Below are positions 28,139 through 39,140 of a stretch of 64,000 nt of DNA, in pieces. The notes under the pieces are model-generated. The model made no database searches, was not told the DNA's origin, and worked only from the letters and a program-made list of their open reading frames with translations. The stretch's first letter is position 1, and every line of letters begins with the position of its first letter. The position numbers were made by a program, and so were the translations under genes. This DNA is from Flammeovirgaceae bacterium (GTDB lineage: Bacteria; Bacteroidota; Bacteroidia; Cytophagales; Cyclobacteriaceae), in the NCBI GenBank assembly GCA_016709845.1, contig JADJMA010000010.1, forward strand, positions 62,001 to 126,000, written 5' to 3'.

Positions 28139-28705
28139 ATGGATCTCGTAATGCAAGAGCTAAAACAAAATACATTCCTAAAGGAGAAGGACAAATTGCT
28201 TGGATTTATCCGTAGCCGGGTGTCTACCGTGGAGGAGGCAGAGGATATTCTTCAGGATGTGTTTTATCAATTCATTGCCGGGTTTCAAACGATCGAGTCG
28301 TTGGATCGGGTTACTTCCTGGTTGTATAGTGTAGCACGCAATAAAATAATTGATCGGTATCGGAGAGATGCCAGCAGGCCGCAACGTACCGATTTTGAAT
28401 TGCTGGCCGGTAAAGATGAAGATGCTCCGTTAACCTTGCAGGAGATTTTACCTGATTTGGATAATACTCCCGAGGCAATGCTGTTGCGGGAAGCCATTTG
28501 GGATGAGATAACCGATGCGCTGGCTGAATTGCCTGCCGATCAACGAGAGATTTTTATTCTGAATGAAATTGAAGAGCGGAGCTTTAGAGACATAGCCGAA
28601 GAGACAGGAGTTTCAATTAACACCTTATTATCGCGCAAGCGCTACGCTATTATGGCGCTTAGAAAACGGTTACAGAATTTTTATAACGATTTGATAGCGA
28701 ACTGA
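28139..28705 (+). CDS. ECF-subfamily RNA polymerase sigma factor
   Basis: About 188 residues. Region 2 is seen in EEAEDILQDVFYQFIAGFQ and WLYSVARNKIIDRYRR. Region 4 is seen in LPADQREIFILNEIEERSF and RDIAEETGVSINTLLSRKRYAIMAL, a helix-turn-helix that reads the -35. ATG at 28139 or 28151 could be the start. The gene is followed after 42 bases by a small membrane protein gene, a linkage often seen in Bacteroidota and possibly its regulator. Confidence 0.92.
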   Translation: MDLVMQELKQNTFLKEKDKLLGFIRSRVSTVEEAEDILQDVFYQFIAGFQTIESLDRVTSWLYSVARNKIIDRYRRDASRPQRTDFELLAGKDEDAPLTLQEILPDLDNTPEAMLLREAIWDEITDALAELPADQREIFILNEIEERSFRDIAEETGVSINTLLSRKRYAIMALRKRLQNFYNDLIAN

Positions 28706-28747
28706 TCGCTTTACGATAAAGAAAGTATAACAAAAAAAATAAATTAT

Positions 28748-29118
28748 ATGGAACGCAGTGTATGGGTAGGGAAGATGGTAATGTTCGCGGTGGTTGCGGT
28801 GTGTATTGCCTTTGGCGTAGTAATGGGCACCATGTATTTGTGGAATTGGGTGATACCCGAAGTTTTTAATGGACCCGTAATTAACTTTTGGCAAACCCTG
28901 GGATTACTCGCTTTAAGCAAAATTTTCTTTGGAACTTTGGTGGAAGATGTAACAGGCACGGGGGTCATTCTGGAGGTTCATGGAGACCCTACTGGAAGGA
29001 AAAATTGAGTACGATGTCGCCTGAAGACCGTGAACGCTTTAAGCGGAAGATGAAAGAAAAGTGGTGTTATACAGGAGCTGCCAAATCTTCCGAGGGATCG
29101 GGTTCTGCAAACGTTTGA
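28748..29118 (+). CDS. Small membrane protein downstream of ECF sigma factor, frameshifted
   Basis: About 122 residues. The N-terminus has two hydrophobic segments (MFAVVAVCIAFGVVMGTMYLW and WQTLGLLALSKIFFG) around a WNWVIPEVFNGP loop. After an indel near 28935 the frame continues as glycine/histidine-rich NFGGRCNRHGGHSGG, then SPEDRERFKRKMKEKW. This layout is familiar from Bacteroidota genes paired with ECF sigma factors, so a role as anti-sigma or envelope sensor is possible. No zinc-binding anti-sigma motif (HxxxCxxC) is visible. Confidence 0.65.
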
Positions 29119-29197
29119 GATCCGAATAAGCAAAAATAATCAAAATTTTTCTGAGAACCCTAAACAAATGCTTGAAAAGGGCGTTGAAGGAAACTGA

Positions 29198-29234
29198 GGA
29201 AACTTTGGTGAATTAAATAGTTTCCATAGTTTTG
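29198..29234 (+). promoter_or_regulatory. Promoter and operator of the tetR-efflux operon
   Basis: TTTG (29204-29207), 19 bases, then TAGTTTTG (29227-29234) matches the Bacteroidota consensus TTTG-N19-TAnnTTTG exactly. An inverted repeat GGAAACT (29198-29204) / AGTTTCC (29219-29225) lies across the -33 and spacer. A further direct copy of GGAAACT is at 29189-29195. This is where the TetR repressor would bind to control its own operon. Confidence 0.7.
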
Positions 29235-29243
29235 CGCCCGATT

Positions 29244-29867
29244 ATGGAAGAAACAGAATTAAGAAAGAAGATTTTGGAGGCACGAAAGAGCTTTTCATGA
29301 GATATGGGATTCGGAGTGTGAGCATGGATGACATAGCCCGTCATCTGTCGGTATCTAAAAAAACGCTGTATCAGCATTTTGCCGATAAAGACGAATTAGT
29401 CTTCAGGATGTCGGAAATGTATCTGGATCAAAGCTTTAAACAGTATGATCAGATCGAGAAGGAAGCAAAAATTCCTTAGAAGAACTCAGCAAAATTTCCG
29501 TTTGCATGAAGGTTGAAATGGAAACTTAAACTCCTCTTTGCTCTTTGATCTTCAAAAGTATCATCCCAAAGCGTGGAATTTATGGAATGATCATAAGGAA
29601 AAAATTGGAGAAGGCGTAGTAAGAAATATTCAACAAGGTATTGCTGAAGGTTTCTTTCGCTCTGAAATCAACCCCGATATAATGGCAGTTACCCGGGTAG
29701 TTCTAATTGAAGCTGCGTTTAATCCGGCAACCTTTCCTAAAGACCGCTTCAATTTTGTGGAAGTCCAAAGTCAGCTTTTCGAATTATTTGTTTACGGCCT
29801 TTGCTCCGACAAGGGTAAAAAATTATATCAGAAGTATAAAGAATCCAATTATCAACCCTCATTATGA
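29244..29867 (+). CDS. TetR-family transcriptional regulator, frameshifted
   Basis: About 207 residues. The N-terminal helix-turn-helix reads KELFMRYGIRSVSMDDIARHLSVSKKTLYQHFADKDELV across an indel near 29282. The ligand domain follows after indels near 29475-29535 (LLFDLQKYHPKAWNLW, NPDIMAVTRVVLIEAAFNP). ATG at 29244 lies 9 bases after a consensus -7 element. The stop overlaps the TolC-family start (ATGA at 29864), so regulator and pump are one transcript. Probably represses the efflux operon until its ligand binds. Confidence 0.88.
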
Positions 29868-31252
29868 TAAACTTAAATATAACAAACCCTATTAGGAAGA
29901 TAGCACCCATTCTTTTCCTGTGGGTATTATTTACTTTGAATGGATATGCACAAAAATCGGCTTCCAACACCTTTACTTTGCAGGAAGCGATTGATTTTGC
30001 TCTAGAGAATAATACAAGTCTGAAAAATTCCAAAGAGGCTCTTGATGCTTCTGAGGCACGTTCAAAGGAAATTTTGGGAATGGGCCTTCCGCAATTAAAT
30101 GCGTCAGGTTCGGTTATTGACAATTATATAATTCCTACTTCATTCATCCCGGCAATCATTTTTGATCCTAATGCGCAACCCGGTGAATTGGTTGGCGTAA
30201 AATTTGGAACGCAATACACCGGTAACGCAGCCATTAATTTACAACAAATCATATTCAATGGCTCTTACCTGGTTGGCTTAAAGGCCAGCAAGACATTCAT
30301 TGATTTATCGCGCAAAGATTTAATAAAAACCCAAACAGATGTTGTAGAGGCAATAAAAAAGGCCTACTACTCTGTATTAGTTAATAAGGAACGCACCGCG
30401 CTAGTTGATAAAAACTTTCAGCGCCTGGATACCCTGCTCAAGCAAACTAAAGCCCTGTATGAAAATGGTTTTGCAGAGAAGATTGATTTAAATCGAGTGC
30501 AAGTTCAATTCAATAATATCGCAAACCTAAAAAATAATGCGTCCATCGGTCTCGAAGTGAGTTACGATCTCCTCAAGTTTCAAATGGGTTTGCCAATTTC
30601 TGAAGGGATTGAACTTACAGATCAACTCGAAACCATGAAGTTTCAGGCATTGGATGATGAATTTGGAAAAGATTTTCAATACAGCAACCGCATTGAGTAT
30701 AACCAATTACAGGTTAATAAGGCAATGGTTGAATTCGACATAAAAAACACAAAAGCCCAATACCTTCCCAATCTTAATTTGTTCGGAAGCTATGGTGCAA
30801 GCTATGGTACTTCGGCCTTTAACACCATGTTTCAGTTTGGTGAAAAATGGCGTACACTGGGTACGTTAGGTGTAAGTGCGAACATGCCCATATTCGATGG
30901 TATGCAAAAGAGTCGGATAATTCAGCAAAAGAAATCAAAGTTGAATCAGGTTGGAAATTCCATTGAACTAGTGAAGAATCAAATTGATCTTCAGCAAGAT
31001 CAAGCAAGCAAAACATTTAAGAGTTATATGAATACTTTCCGCACGCAGAACGAAAACATGAAGCTATCCGAGGAGGTGTATAAGGTTACCGTTATTAAAT
31101 ATCAGCAGGGCGTGGGATCAAACCTGGAGGTGATTAATGCCGATGCGGACTACAAAGAAGCCCAAACAAATTATTATGCAGCTCTTTATGATGCTTTGAT
31201 CGCTTCTGTTGAACTAGAAAAAGCATACGGAAAATTACTCCCAACCAAATAA
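29864..31252 (+). CDS. TolC-family outer membrane efflux protein
   Basis: 462 residues. Signal peptide ends near GYAQ. The TolC start FTLQEAIDFALENNTSLKNSKEAL and the second repeat with long helices (VVEAIKKAYYSVLVNKERTALVDKNFQRLDT, YKVTVIKYQQGVGSNLEVINADADYKEAQ) are clear. Forms the outer-membrane channel of the tripartite pump encoded with the adaptor and RND genes downstream. It overlaps tetR by 4 bases. Confidence 0.93.
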   Translation: MINLNITNPIRKIAPILFLWVLFTLNGYAQKSASNTFTLQEAIDFALENNTSLKNSKEALDASEARSKEILGMGLPQLNASGSVIDNYIIPTSFIPAIIFDPNAQPGELVGVKFGTQYTGNAAINLQQIIFNGSYLVGLKASKTFIDLSRKDLIKTQTDVVEAIKKAYYSVLVNKERTALVDKNFQRLDTLLKQTKALYENGFAEKIDLNRVQVQFNNIANLKNNASIGLEVSYDLLKFQMGLPISEGIELTDQLETMKFQALDDEFGKDFQYSNRIEYNQLQVNKAMVEFDIKNTKAQYLPNLNLFGSYGASYGTSAFNTMFQFGEKWRTLGTLGVSANMPIFDGMQKSRIIQQKKSKLNQVGNSIELVKNQIDLQQDQASKTFKSYMNTFRTQNENMKLSEEVYKVTVIKYQQGVGSNLEVINADADYKEAQTNYYAALYDALIASVELEKAYGKLLPTK

Positions 31253-31274
31253 TAACAAACAACCTCATTACATT

Positions 31275-32410
31275 ATGAAATCAAGATATACAATTCAATT
31301 AATAATTTTTGCTTTTGCGATGATCACTTTAGCCAGTTGTGGTGGCGAGTCTTCTGGCACAGCCAAGACTGCTAAGTTGGAAAAACTTAAAACAGAGCAA
31401 GCTGAATTAGCAAAGGAAATTTCTGCCCTTGAGAAGGAAATTGCGCAAGCAAACCCTGAAGCGGTAGCCATTCGCAAGAAGGATGTTATTACAACAACGT
31501 TGGCACCTATAAAATTTGACTACTTTGTTCAAACTCAGGGAATGGTTCAATCTGAGGATAACATTTTGGTTAGCGCTGAGTCGATGGGCGTAGTCACTTC
31601 TGTATTTGTAAAAGAAGGTCAAAGCGTACGAAAGGGAGAAGTGCTGGCGCAGATCGACAATAAGATCACGTTGCGTTCTATAGATGAAGTAAAATCAGGA
31701 TTACATTTGGCAACAACTATTTATGAGAAGCAGAAGAATTTATGGGATCAGAAGATAGGAACCGAAATACAATTTCTTCAGGCTAAGAATAACAAGGAGA
31801 ACCTTGAAAAGAAATTAGCCACGCTGAACGAACAGCTAGATATGGCTCGAATTAAATCACCTATTAATGGAACGGTTGAACAAGTAAATGTTAAAATCGG
31901 GCAGAATGCAGCCCTGGTGCTCCGGCATTTAGGGTTATCAATACAATGGATTTGAAAATTGTTGCCAGTGTTTCTGAAGCTTATGTAACCTCTATTAAGG
32001 ATGGAGATAAAGTGAAAGTAAGTTTCCCGGCCTTGGGCAAGGATATAGAAGCGCGGGTCACTTTTGTTGGCCGTAATATTAATCCCCTCTCCAGGTCATT
32101 TCCTATTGAAATAAATTTACCCTCTCTTCCTGATCTTCGCCCAAGTATGACTGCCGTACTTCGTGTAATTTTCAACACCGAGACGCAGGCCCTATGTGTA
32201 CCTATTAATGTTGTACAGGAAGTAAATGGTAAGAAGATAGTATATGTGGCGGAAATGGATGGCCAGCAATTGGTTGCCCGAAGGAAGGAAATTGAAGTTG
32301 GTGGGGTGTATGATAATCTGGCAGAAGTAAAAAACGGACTTAAACCAGGTGATAAAATAATCACCGTGGGTTATCAAGGATTAAATGATGGAGAGTTTGT
32401 TAAGATATAA
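31275..32410 (+). CDS. RND efflux periplasmic adaptor (membrane fusion lipoprotein), frameshifted
   Basis: About 378 residues. Lipobox LASC at residues 17-20 indicates an inner-membrane-anchored lipoprotein. A coiled-coil LKTEQAELAKEISALEKEI follows, then the biotinyl-lipoyl halves (VFVKEGQSVRKGEVLAQIDN and RIKSPINGTVEQVNVKIGQ), the helical hairpin, the beta-barrel and the C-terminal membrane-proximal domain (VGYQGLNDGEFVKI). One indel near 31930 splits the frame. Bridges TolC and RND proteins. Confidence 0.9.
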
Positions 32411-32471
32411 TGTTTGAGCCAAAAAGGATTTGTAATTATCAGCTCTAACTAATTAATCACTAACTATTGTT

Positions 32472-35400
32472 ATGCAAGACATTGAAAAAGAATTCAAACC
32501 GACCAGTTGGTCCATTGATAATAAAGTAAGTATTTATGTAGGTACGATAATTATCTGCTTGGCGGGTATACTCACCTATATTGGACTACCAAAGGAAAAT
32601 TTTCCTGAGGTTGTCTTTCCGCAGATTTTTGTTGCCACCGTTTACCCGGGAGCATCACCAGCCGATATTGAAAACCTGATTACCAGGGAGATTGAAAAGG
32701 AGGTAAAGTCTATCTCGGGTGTAAAGAAAGTCAAGAGTAATTCGGTTCAAAGCTTTTCTAACGTAATTGTAGAGTTTGAAACAGATGTTGATGTTGATAA
32801 GGCTAAGCAAGAAGTAAGTGATGCGGTTGATCGTGCAAAGCCTAATCTTCCCAGCGACTTGCCGGACGACCCCATTGTGCGAGAGATTGATATTTCAGAA
32901 GTTCCCATTATGAACGTCAACCTCTCGGGAGATTATGATCTTCAAACCCTTAAGAAGTATGCTGATCAAATGCAGGATGCTATCGAAAGCATTCGTGAAA
33001 TAAGGCGCGTAGATATTGCAGGAGCGCTTACTCGCGAAATACAAATCAACATTGATATGTTTAAGCTCGCAGGGGCAGGTGTTAGCTTAGATGATATCTC
33101 CAATGCTATTAAAGGTGAAAAATGTTATTATTCCAGGAGGACAGATTTCAGTAGATGGGATGAAGCGCTCTCTAACGGTAAATGGGGAATTTGCGAGCGC
33201 AACTCAAATAGCCAACATTGTCGTTGGCTCCACAATGGGTGGTAAGATTTATTTGAAAGATATTGCGGAGGTAGTTGATTCAAACAAAGAGCAGGAGAGT
33301 TTTGCCCGGTTAGATGGAAAAAACGTAATCACGTTAAACGTAATTAAACGAAGTGGCGAGAACCTGATTATCGCCTCCGATGAAATAAACAAAATAGTTG
33401 CTCAGTATCAGGCGGATATATTGCCTCCTGGAGTACACATAACCATAACAGCGGATCAATCGGACAATACAAGAGTTACGTTGCATGATTTGATCAACAC
33501 CATCATTATTGGTTTTATTCTGGTTACCGTTATTCTCATGTTCTTCATGGGTGTCACCAATGCAATCTTTGTTGGTCTGTCTGTGCCGATTTCAAGTTTC
33601 ATAGCATTCCTGGTATTTCCCTCCCTTGGATTTACACTTAATATGATGACGTTGTTTTCCTTCTTGCTGGCACTGGGTATTGTAGTGGACGATGCTATTG
33701 TGGTTATTGAAAACACGCACAGAGTTTTTGACAATGGCAAAGTGCCAATTCGCAAAGCTGCTAAGATTGCAGCCGGTGAAGTATTTATGCCCGTACTTTC
33801 TGGTACGCTGGTCGTGCTTGCTCCATTTGTTCCGCTGGCATTTTGGCCGGGAGTTATTGGAAAGTTTATGTTCTTTCTTCCAGTTACGTTAATTGTAACC
33901 TTACTCGCCTCGCTAATTGTAGCTTATATAATGAATCCGGTATTCGCAGCGGATTTTATGACTGTGCATGACCACGATCATGATAAATCTAAATTCTCGA
34001 AAGGGTTTAAAGTAACAGCCATTGTATTTGGTTCGCTTGCGCTGATGGCTTATGTAACAGGCATTTTTGGATTGGGTAATTTTACTGTTTTTATTTTTGC
34101 CGTATATGCACTGTATCACTTTTATCTTTCAAGAGTAATCACAACCTTTCAAACCGTTGGATGGCCGCGAGTTCAGGAGAGATATAAAAAAATGGTTAGC
34201 TGGTGCCTGGAGGGTAAACGCCCTATTCTGGTATTGCTTAGTGTAGTGGCTCTTTTCTTCTTCTCCATCTGGTTCACCAGTGTGCGCAAGCCACCGGTTG
34301 TATTTTTCCCGAGTGGCGATCCAAATTTTATTTTCGCATTCGTGCGAATGCCAATTGGAACCGATCAGCGCGTAACGGATTCGGTTACGCATGTTGTGGA
34401 AAAACGTGTTACCGAAGTAGTGGGCAAGGATAATAAGATTGTTAAATCCATTATTTCCAATGTGGCCGTTGGTGCTTCTGAAGATCCTTTTGCAGCGACT
34501 AATGCACAGCCCCATCTTGGAAAAGTAAGTGTTGCTTTTGTAACTTTTGCAGAGCGTAAGGGCCAGTCGACTAAAGAATATTTGAATAAGATTCGCGAAG
34601 CTGTGAAGGGTCTTAAAGGAGCCGAAGTTTCTGTGAATCAAGAGGCCCATGGACCACCAACAGGTAAGCCTGTAAATATTGAAGTAGCTGCTGAGAAATT
34701 TGATGACCTCGTTGCTACAGCAAGTCGTGTAAAACGCTATTTGGATTCGCTTCAGGTTCCTGGTGTGGAAGAGTTGAAGTCAGATTTTCAGAGCGATAAG
34801 CCCGAAATTGTAGTTAATATTGATCGCGAAAAAGCAAACCGCGAAGGAATTTCTACCGCACAGATTGGAATGGCCTTGAACACCGCTATCAATGGTCGTG
34901 AAATCTCGAAGTTCAGAGATGCCAATGATGATTATGATATTACGCTTCAAGTAAATGAATTGCAACGCAACGATATCAATACACTTATGAACTTGCCCCT
35001 AACGTATAGGGATATGGCAAGTGGTGGTCAGGTTCGGCAAGTGCCTATGTCTGCCATAGCTACAATTGAATATGCAAATAGCTTTGCTGGAATTAACCGG
35101 ATTGATCAGAAGCGAGTTATCACTATTTCCTCCAACGTATTAGGTGATGCCAATCCAAACGCAGTGGTAACATCAATTAAAGATAAACTGAGAGACTTTA
35201 GTGTGCCCGATGGCGTAACTATTAAAATGACAGGTGAGCAGGAAGATCAGGCCGAAACAGGTGCGTTTCTTGGTGTAGCCGCTATGGTCGCAGTTGGATT
35301 AATTTTTATGATTCTGGTTACGCAATTTAATTCGACCAGTAAACCGTTGATCATTTTGTCGGAGATTGTATTTAGTGTCATTGGTGTATTGTTGGGATTC

Positions 35401-35865
35401 TCAATTTTCAAAATGGAGATTTCAATTGTTATGTCGGGTGTTGGTCTTATGGCGCTGGCTGGTATAGTGGTTCGTAACGGAATCTTGCTTGTTGAATTCA
35501 CTGATTTATTGATTTCGCAAGGAGTAGAGTTGAAGGAGGCTATAATTGAAGCTGCAAAAACTCGCATGACTCCTGTATTGTTAACAGCGATGGCTGCTAC
35601 CTTGGGGTTAATACCTCTTGCCGTTGGTTTCAATATTGATTTTATCACACTGTTCACAGAGTTTAGGCCTCATATTTTCTTTGGTGGTGATAACGTAGCT
35701 TTCTGGGGTCCTCTTTCATGGACCATGATTTTTGGATTGATTTTCGGAACGTTCTTAACGCTGTTCTTAGTGCCTGTTATGTATTTAATGACAGCGCGAT
35801 TGAAAGCTCGAATCTTTAAAAAGAAAAAGCAGGAACCAGTTTTAGATAGAATTGCTGCTCATTAA
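32472..35865 (+). CDS. RND-family efflux pump permease, frameshifted
   Basis: About 1,131 residues, slightly long for the AcrB family. Transmembrane helix 1, porter-domain block VFPQIFVATVYPGASPADIE, TM4 proton-relay motif GIVVDDAIVVIENTHRVF, second-half TM10 region GVGLMALAGIVVRNGILLVEF and final helix LFLVPVMYLMTARL are all present. A histidine/aspartate-rich insert (HDHDHDK) lies near 33970, between helices. One indel near 33110 breaks the frame. Being of the HAE-like type (Asp-Asp in TM4), it probably exports hydrophobic or amphiphilic compounds. Proton-driven, in the inner membrane. Confidence 0.93.
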
Positions 35866-35885
35866 AAACCGATTACAATATATTG

Positions 35886-35919
35886 AATCATCCTGCGTCT
35901 AACAGGATGATTCTTTTTT
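35886..35919 (+). terminator. Terminator of the RND efflux operon
   Basis: AATCATCCTG and CAGGATGATT form a perfect 10-bp stem with a 7-base loop, followed by CTTTTTT. It is 20 bases after the RND stop. Confidence 0.88.
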
Positions 35920-35925
35920 CATAGT

Positions 35926-37176
35926 ATGCGATATAGACTTATGACCGCTTTTATTTTCATCATTGCTTTCCTTCTCATAGACATCTATGTGTTTCAGGCT
36001 GTTTTGATTGTTAGTAAATCTTGGATTCCGCTTTGGAAAAATGTTGCCCGTTATGCCTTCTGGATTCCTACAGTCTTTTGTATAGCCGCTTTACTTTGGT
36101 GGATGGCTGCTGATCCGTATAAAGTAGGAGCAGGGTTGCGCAACTGGATACTAACCGCTCTTTTTGCTACCTATTTTTCTAAGTTGTTTGGGGTATTCTT
36201 TTTGTTGATTGATGATTTTCAACGACTCGTCAGGTGGACCGTTCAGCTTTTTTCTAAAAAGGAAGCAAGTCCTATTGCAGGTGAGATAATTTCCAGAACG
36301 CAGTTTTTATCTCAAACTGCGTTAATAGCAAGTGCTATTCCATTTGGCGCTATGGCGTATGGAATAATTTCAGGTGCACACGACTACCGGATAAAAAGAG
36401 TTACCGTGAAACTGCCGAATCTTCCAGTCGCCTTTGATGGGATTCGTATTGCCCAGCTATCCGACATTCATAGCGGAAGTTTCTTTAATAAGACAGCCGT
36501 AAAAGGTGGGGTAGAGATGCTAATGCGGGAAAATCCAGATTTGATTTTCTTCACGGGTGACCTTGTAAACAATGAGGCAAATGAAGTAAATGAATACATT
36601 GACATATTTAATAAATTGAAGGCACCGTTAGGGGTTTATTCCATTACAGGAAATCATGACTATGGTGATTATAAAAATTGGAGGTCGGAAGAAGAGAAGA
36701 AGCAAAATTTTAAAGACTTGATAGAGGCCCATCGTTTACTCGGCTTTGATTTATTAATGAATGAAAACCGATTCATTGAAGTAGATGGAGCAAAATTAGC
36801 GGTATTGGGTATTGAAAATTGGGGAGCCGGTAGATTTGCCAAATATGGTAAGTTGGATTTGGCCTATAAAGGTTCTGAGGAAGCTCCTGTGAAATTATTA
36901 TTATCGCACGACCCTAGTCATTGGGATGCTCAGGTACGCAAAAATTATAAAGACATTGATATTTCGTTTGCCGGGCATACGCATGGCTTTCAATTTGGTG
37001 TGGAGATTGGTGATTTTATATGGAGTCCATCGCAATACGCCTATAAACAGTGGGCGGGATTATATACAGAAGCTAATCAACATTTATATGTTAATCGTGG
37101 GTTTGGATACCTCGGTTATCCGGGTAGGATAGGCATGCCACCCGAACTTACTATTATGGAGTTGAAGCGAGCCTAA
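35926..37176 (+). CDS. Membrane-anchored metallophosphoesterase (YkuE/YaeI-like)
   Basis: 416 residues, intact. Four N-terminal transmembrane segments precede the calcineurin-like domain. Metal ligands appear in order: QLSDIHSGSF (DxH), FTGDLVNNEAN (GD), ITGNHDYGDY (GNHD), LLSHDPSHW (H) and AGHTHGFQFG (GHxH). Some relatives act on UDP-diacylglucosamine or envelope lipids, but the substrate here is not shown. It follows the RND terminator and converges on the AraC gene. Confidence 0.9.
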   Translation: MRYRLMTAFIFIIAFLLIDIYVFQAVLIVSKSWIPLWKNVARYAFWIPTVFCIAALLWWMAADPYKVGAGLRNWILTALFATYFSKLFGVFFLLIDDFQRLVRWTVQLFSKKEASPIAGEIISRTQFLSQTALIASAIPFGAMAYGIISGAHDYRIKRVTVKLPNLPVAFDGIRIAQLSDIHSGSFFNKTAVKGGVEMLMRENPDLIFFTGDLVNNEANEVNEYIDIFNKLKAPLGVYSITGNHDYGDYKNWRSEEEKKQNFKDLIEAHRLLGFDLLMNENRFIEVDGAKLAVLGIENWGAGRFAKYGKLDLAYKGSEEAPVKLLLSHDPSHWDAQVRKNYKDIDISFAGHTHGFQFGVEIGDFIWSPSQYAYKQWAGLYTEANQHLYVNRGFGYLGYPGRIGMPPELTIMELKRA

Positions 37177-37183
37177 TGCAAAC

Positions 37184-38038
37184 TTACTGCTCAAGGAAAT
37201 AGCGACTTGGTGTTTTCCGGTCACTTTCTTAAATGTGCGATTGAAATGGGATAGATTACTGGAAACCTGTTTCATAACAAATTTCCTGCACACTCATTTC
37301 TTTTTCAATCAGCATCTTGCAAGCATTACTTATGCGCACTTCGTTTAGAAAGTTCGTGTAGGTTTTTCCCGTTCGTACTTTAAAGTATCTACAGAAAGCC
37401 TCCGCAGAGAGGTTTGCTACATCGGCCACTTCTTTTATTTTAACTTTTCGAGAACTTTGGGCCAGTGTAAACTGAAGAATATCATTCATCCGTTTTCCTT
37501 CCGTTGCACCTAAACGAACTCTTGAATTAATTTCTGATAACGGTTTTAAATCGACTGATTCGCTCAGGCCTTTAAGCAATTGAATAAAGGAAAGCAATCG
37601 CTCTATACCCTTGGCTTTAACCAGACCTTTGATTATTTGAGTAAGAAATAAGTTAGTAGGGCCTGTAAATCTATAGCCAACACCTGCCTTCATTATAAAA
37701 TGCCTGATGGTTCGTAACTCATCCAGTAACCAAAAATTTTCGCCTGCATATTTCTCATCAAAATAAAGCGAAATACTTTGCACGCGATAATTGCTTTGGG
37801 TCTTAACCTCATCACTTCTAAATACATGGGGTTGATTGCTTCCAATCAGAAATAAATCGCCTGCCGAAAAGCGACCAACATAATCACCGGCTATAAGCGT
37901 TCCGGCGCCTTTTTGAATAAGCATGATTTGAGTTTCCGGATGCTGATGCAACTTGTCATAGAATCTTTCCCCCCGATCAATTTGAATTCTAAAAGCTTCG
38001 GTTGATGTTTTCGGAACCTGAAAGGGAATGACTTTCAT
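37184..38038 (-). CDS. AraC-family transcriptional regulator, frameshifted at its end
   Basis: About 285 residues. The N-terminal cupin sensor reads HQHPETQIMLIQKGAGTLIAGDYVGRF and GDLFLIGSNQPHVF. The C-terminal double helix-turn-helix has VKIKEVADVANLSAEAFCRYFK and SVQEICYETGF, continuing as SNLSHFNRTFKKVTGKTPSRYFL after indels near 37257 and 37212. True stop is TAA at 37186-37184. It is divergent from the hydroxyproline operon with 142 bases between, so it is its likely activator, probably sensing a hydroxyproline-derived ligand. Confidence 0.9.
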
Positions 38039-38086
38039 TTATGCACAAATTTTGATTAGATTATTTCGCAAAGTAATTATAAATTA

Positions 38087-38153
38087 GTCAAAATAGTATC
38101 ATTCTTCATTATTTAATGAATATAGTTTGCCTTCAATTGGTTGTACTTTTGAC
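38087..38153 (+). promoter_or_regulatory. Divergent control region of the hydroxyproline operon
   Basis: TACTTTTG (38144-38151) matches the Bacteroidota -7 element, 29 bases before the deaminase ATG. GTCAAAA (38087-38093) and TTTTGAC (38147-38153) form an inverted pair 53 bases apart that could be AraC-protein half-sites. A -33 TTTG is present at 38126-38129 but only 14 bases upstream of the -7. Confidence 0.4.
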
Positions 38154-38180
38154 GTACTAAAAATTTAAAACCAACCTGTT

Positions 38181-39082
38181 ATGTCAATTCAATGGAAAGG
38201 CGTTTTCCCGGCTCTTACAACAAAGTTTACAGCCGATGATAAACTTGATTTTACACTCTTCGATAAAAATTTAAAAGCCCAGTTAGATGCGGGGGTTGAA
38301 GGAGTAATTCTGGGAGGCACCTTGGGTGAAGCCAGTGTGTTGAGTAATGAAGAAAAGTTTGACCTTGTTAAACATACGGTTGATAAAGTGGCGGGCAAAG
38401 TTCCTGTGGTGATGAATATTGCAGAAGGCAGTACGCGTGAAGCCGTTAAGTTGGCAGCCGAAGCTGAAAAGTATGGCGCTAAAGGATTGATGATGTTGCC
38501 CCCTATGCGCTATAAGTCGGATCATCGTGAAACCGTTGCTTATTATAAAGCAGTAGCAGAAACAAGCAGTTTACCTATTATGGTTTATAATAATCCGGTT
38601 GATTATAAAATTGAAGTTACGCTAGATATGTTTGCCGAACTGGCAGAGAATAAAAATATACAAGCAGTTAAGGAATCTACCCGCGATGTTTCGAATGTGA
38701 CCCGAATGATCAATAAATTTGGTGATCGTTTTAAAATTCTTTGTGGTGTTGATACAATTGCCATGGAAGAATTGATGTTAGGAGCTGATGGTTGGGTAGC
38801 GGGTTTGGTGTGTGCCTTTCCAAAGGAGACAGTTTCAGTTTATAAATTGACCAAGGCGGGTAAAATTCAGGAAGCACTAAAAAATTTATCGTTGGTTTCT
38901 TCCGTTGTTGGAGTTAGACCTTCTACCAAAATTGGTTCAATGCATTAAACTTGCTGAGCAGGAAGAAGGTATTGGTTCTGAAACAGTTCGTGCCCCCGAT
39001 TAACACTCATTGGCGAAGAACGCGAGCGTATCTTAAAAATAATTCGCCATGGAATTAAACTAGGCCCAAACTTGATGCTTGA
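38181..39082 (+). CDS. DapA-family lyase, probable 1-pyrroline-4-hydroxy-2-carboxylate deaminase, frameshifted
   Basis: About 300 residues. A (beta/alpha)8 barrel of the dihydrodipicolinate synthase superfamily: GTLGEASVLSNEEK (the GTTGE-like loop), YNNPVDYKI with the Tyr relay, and Schiff-base Lys in IQAVKESTRDVSNV. Indels near 38885 and 39045 shift the end, and the natural C-terminus is RHGIKTRPKLDA with TGA at 39080-39082. In hydroxyproline operons this enzyme converts 4-hydroxy-1-pyrroline-2-carboxylate to alpha-ketoglutarate semialdehyde. The three neighbouring pathway genes support this role over lysine synthesis. Confidence 0.88.
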
Positions 39083-39140
39083 TACTCACTACTGATACCG
39101 AATACTTTTACTAAATACCAACGACTCAAGACTCAATACT

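Noticed and set aside
33456..35657. Long minus-strand ORFs within the RND permease gene
   Set aside because: Antisense to a well-supported RND protein; no start context or domain support.
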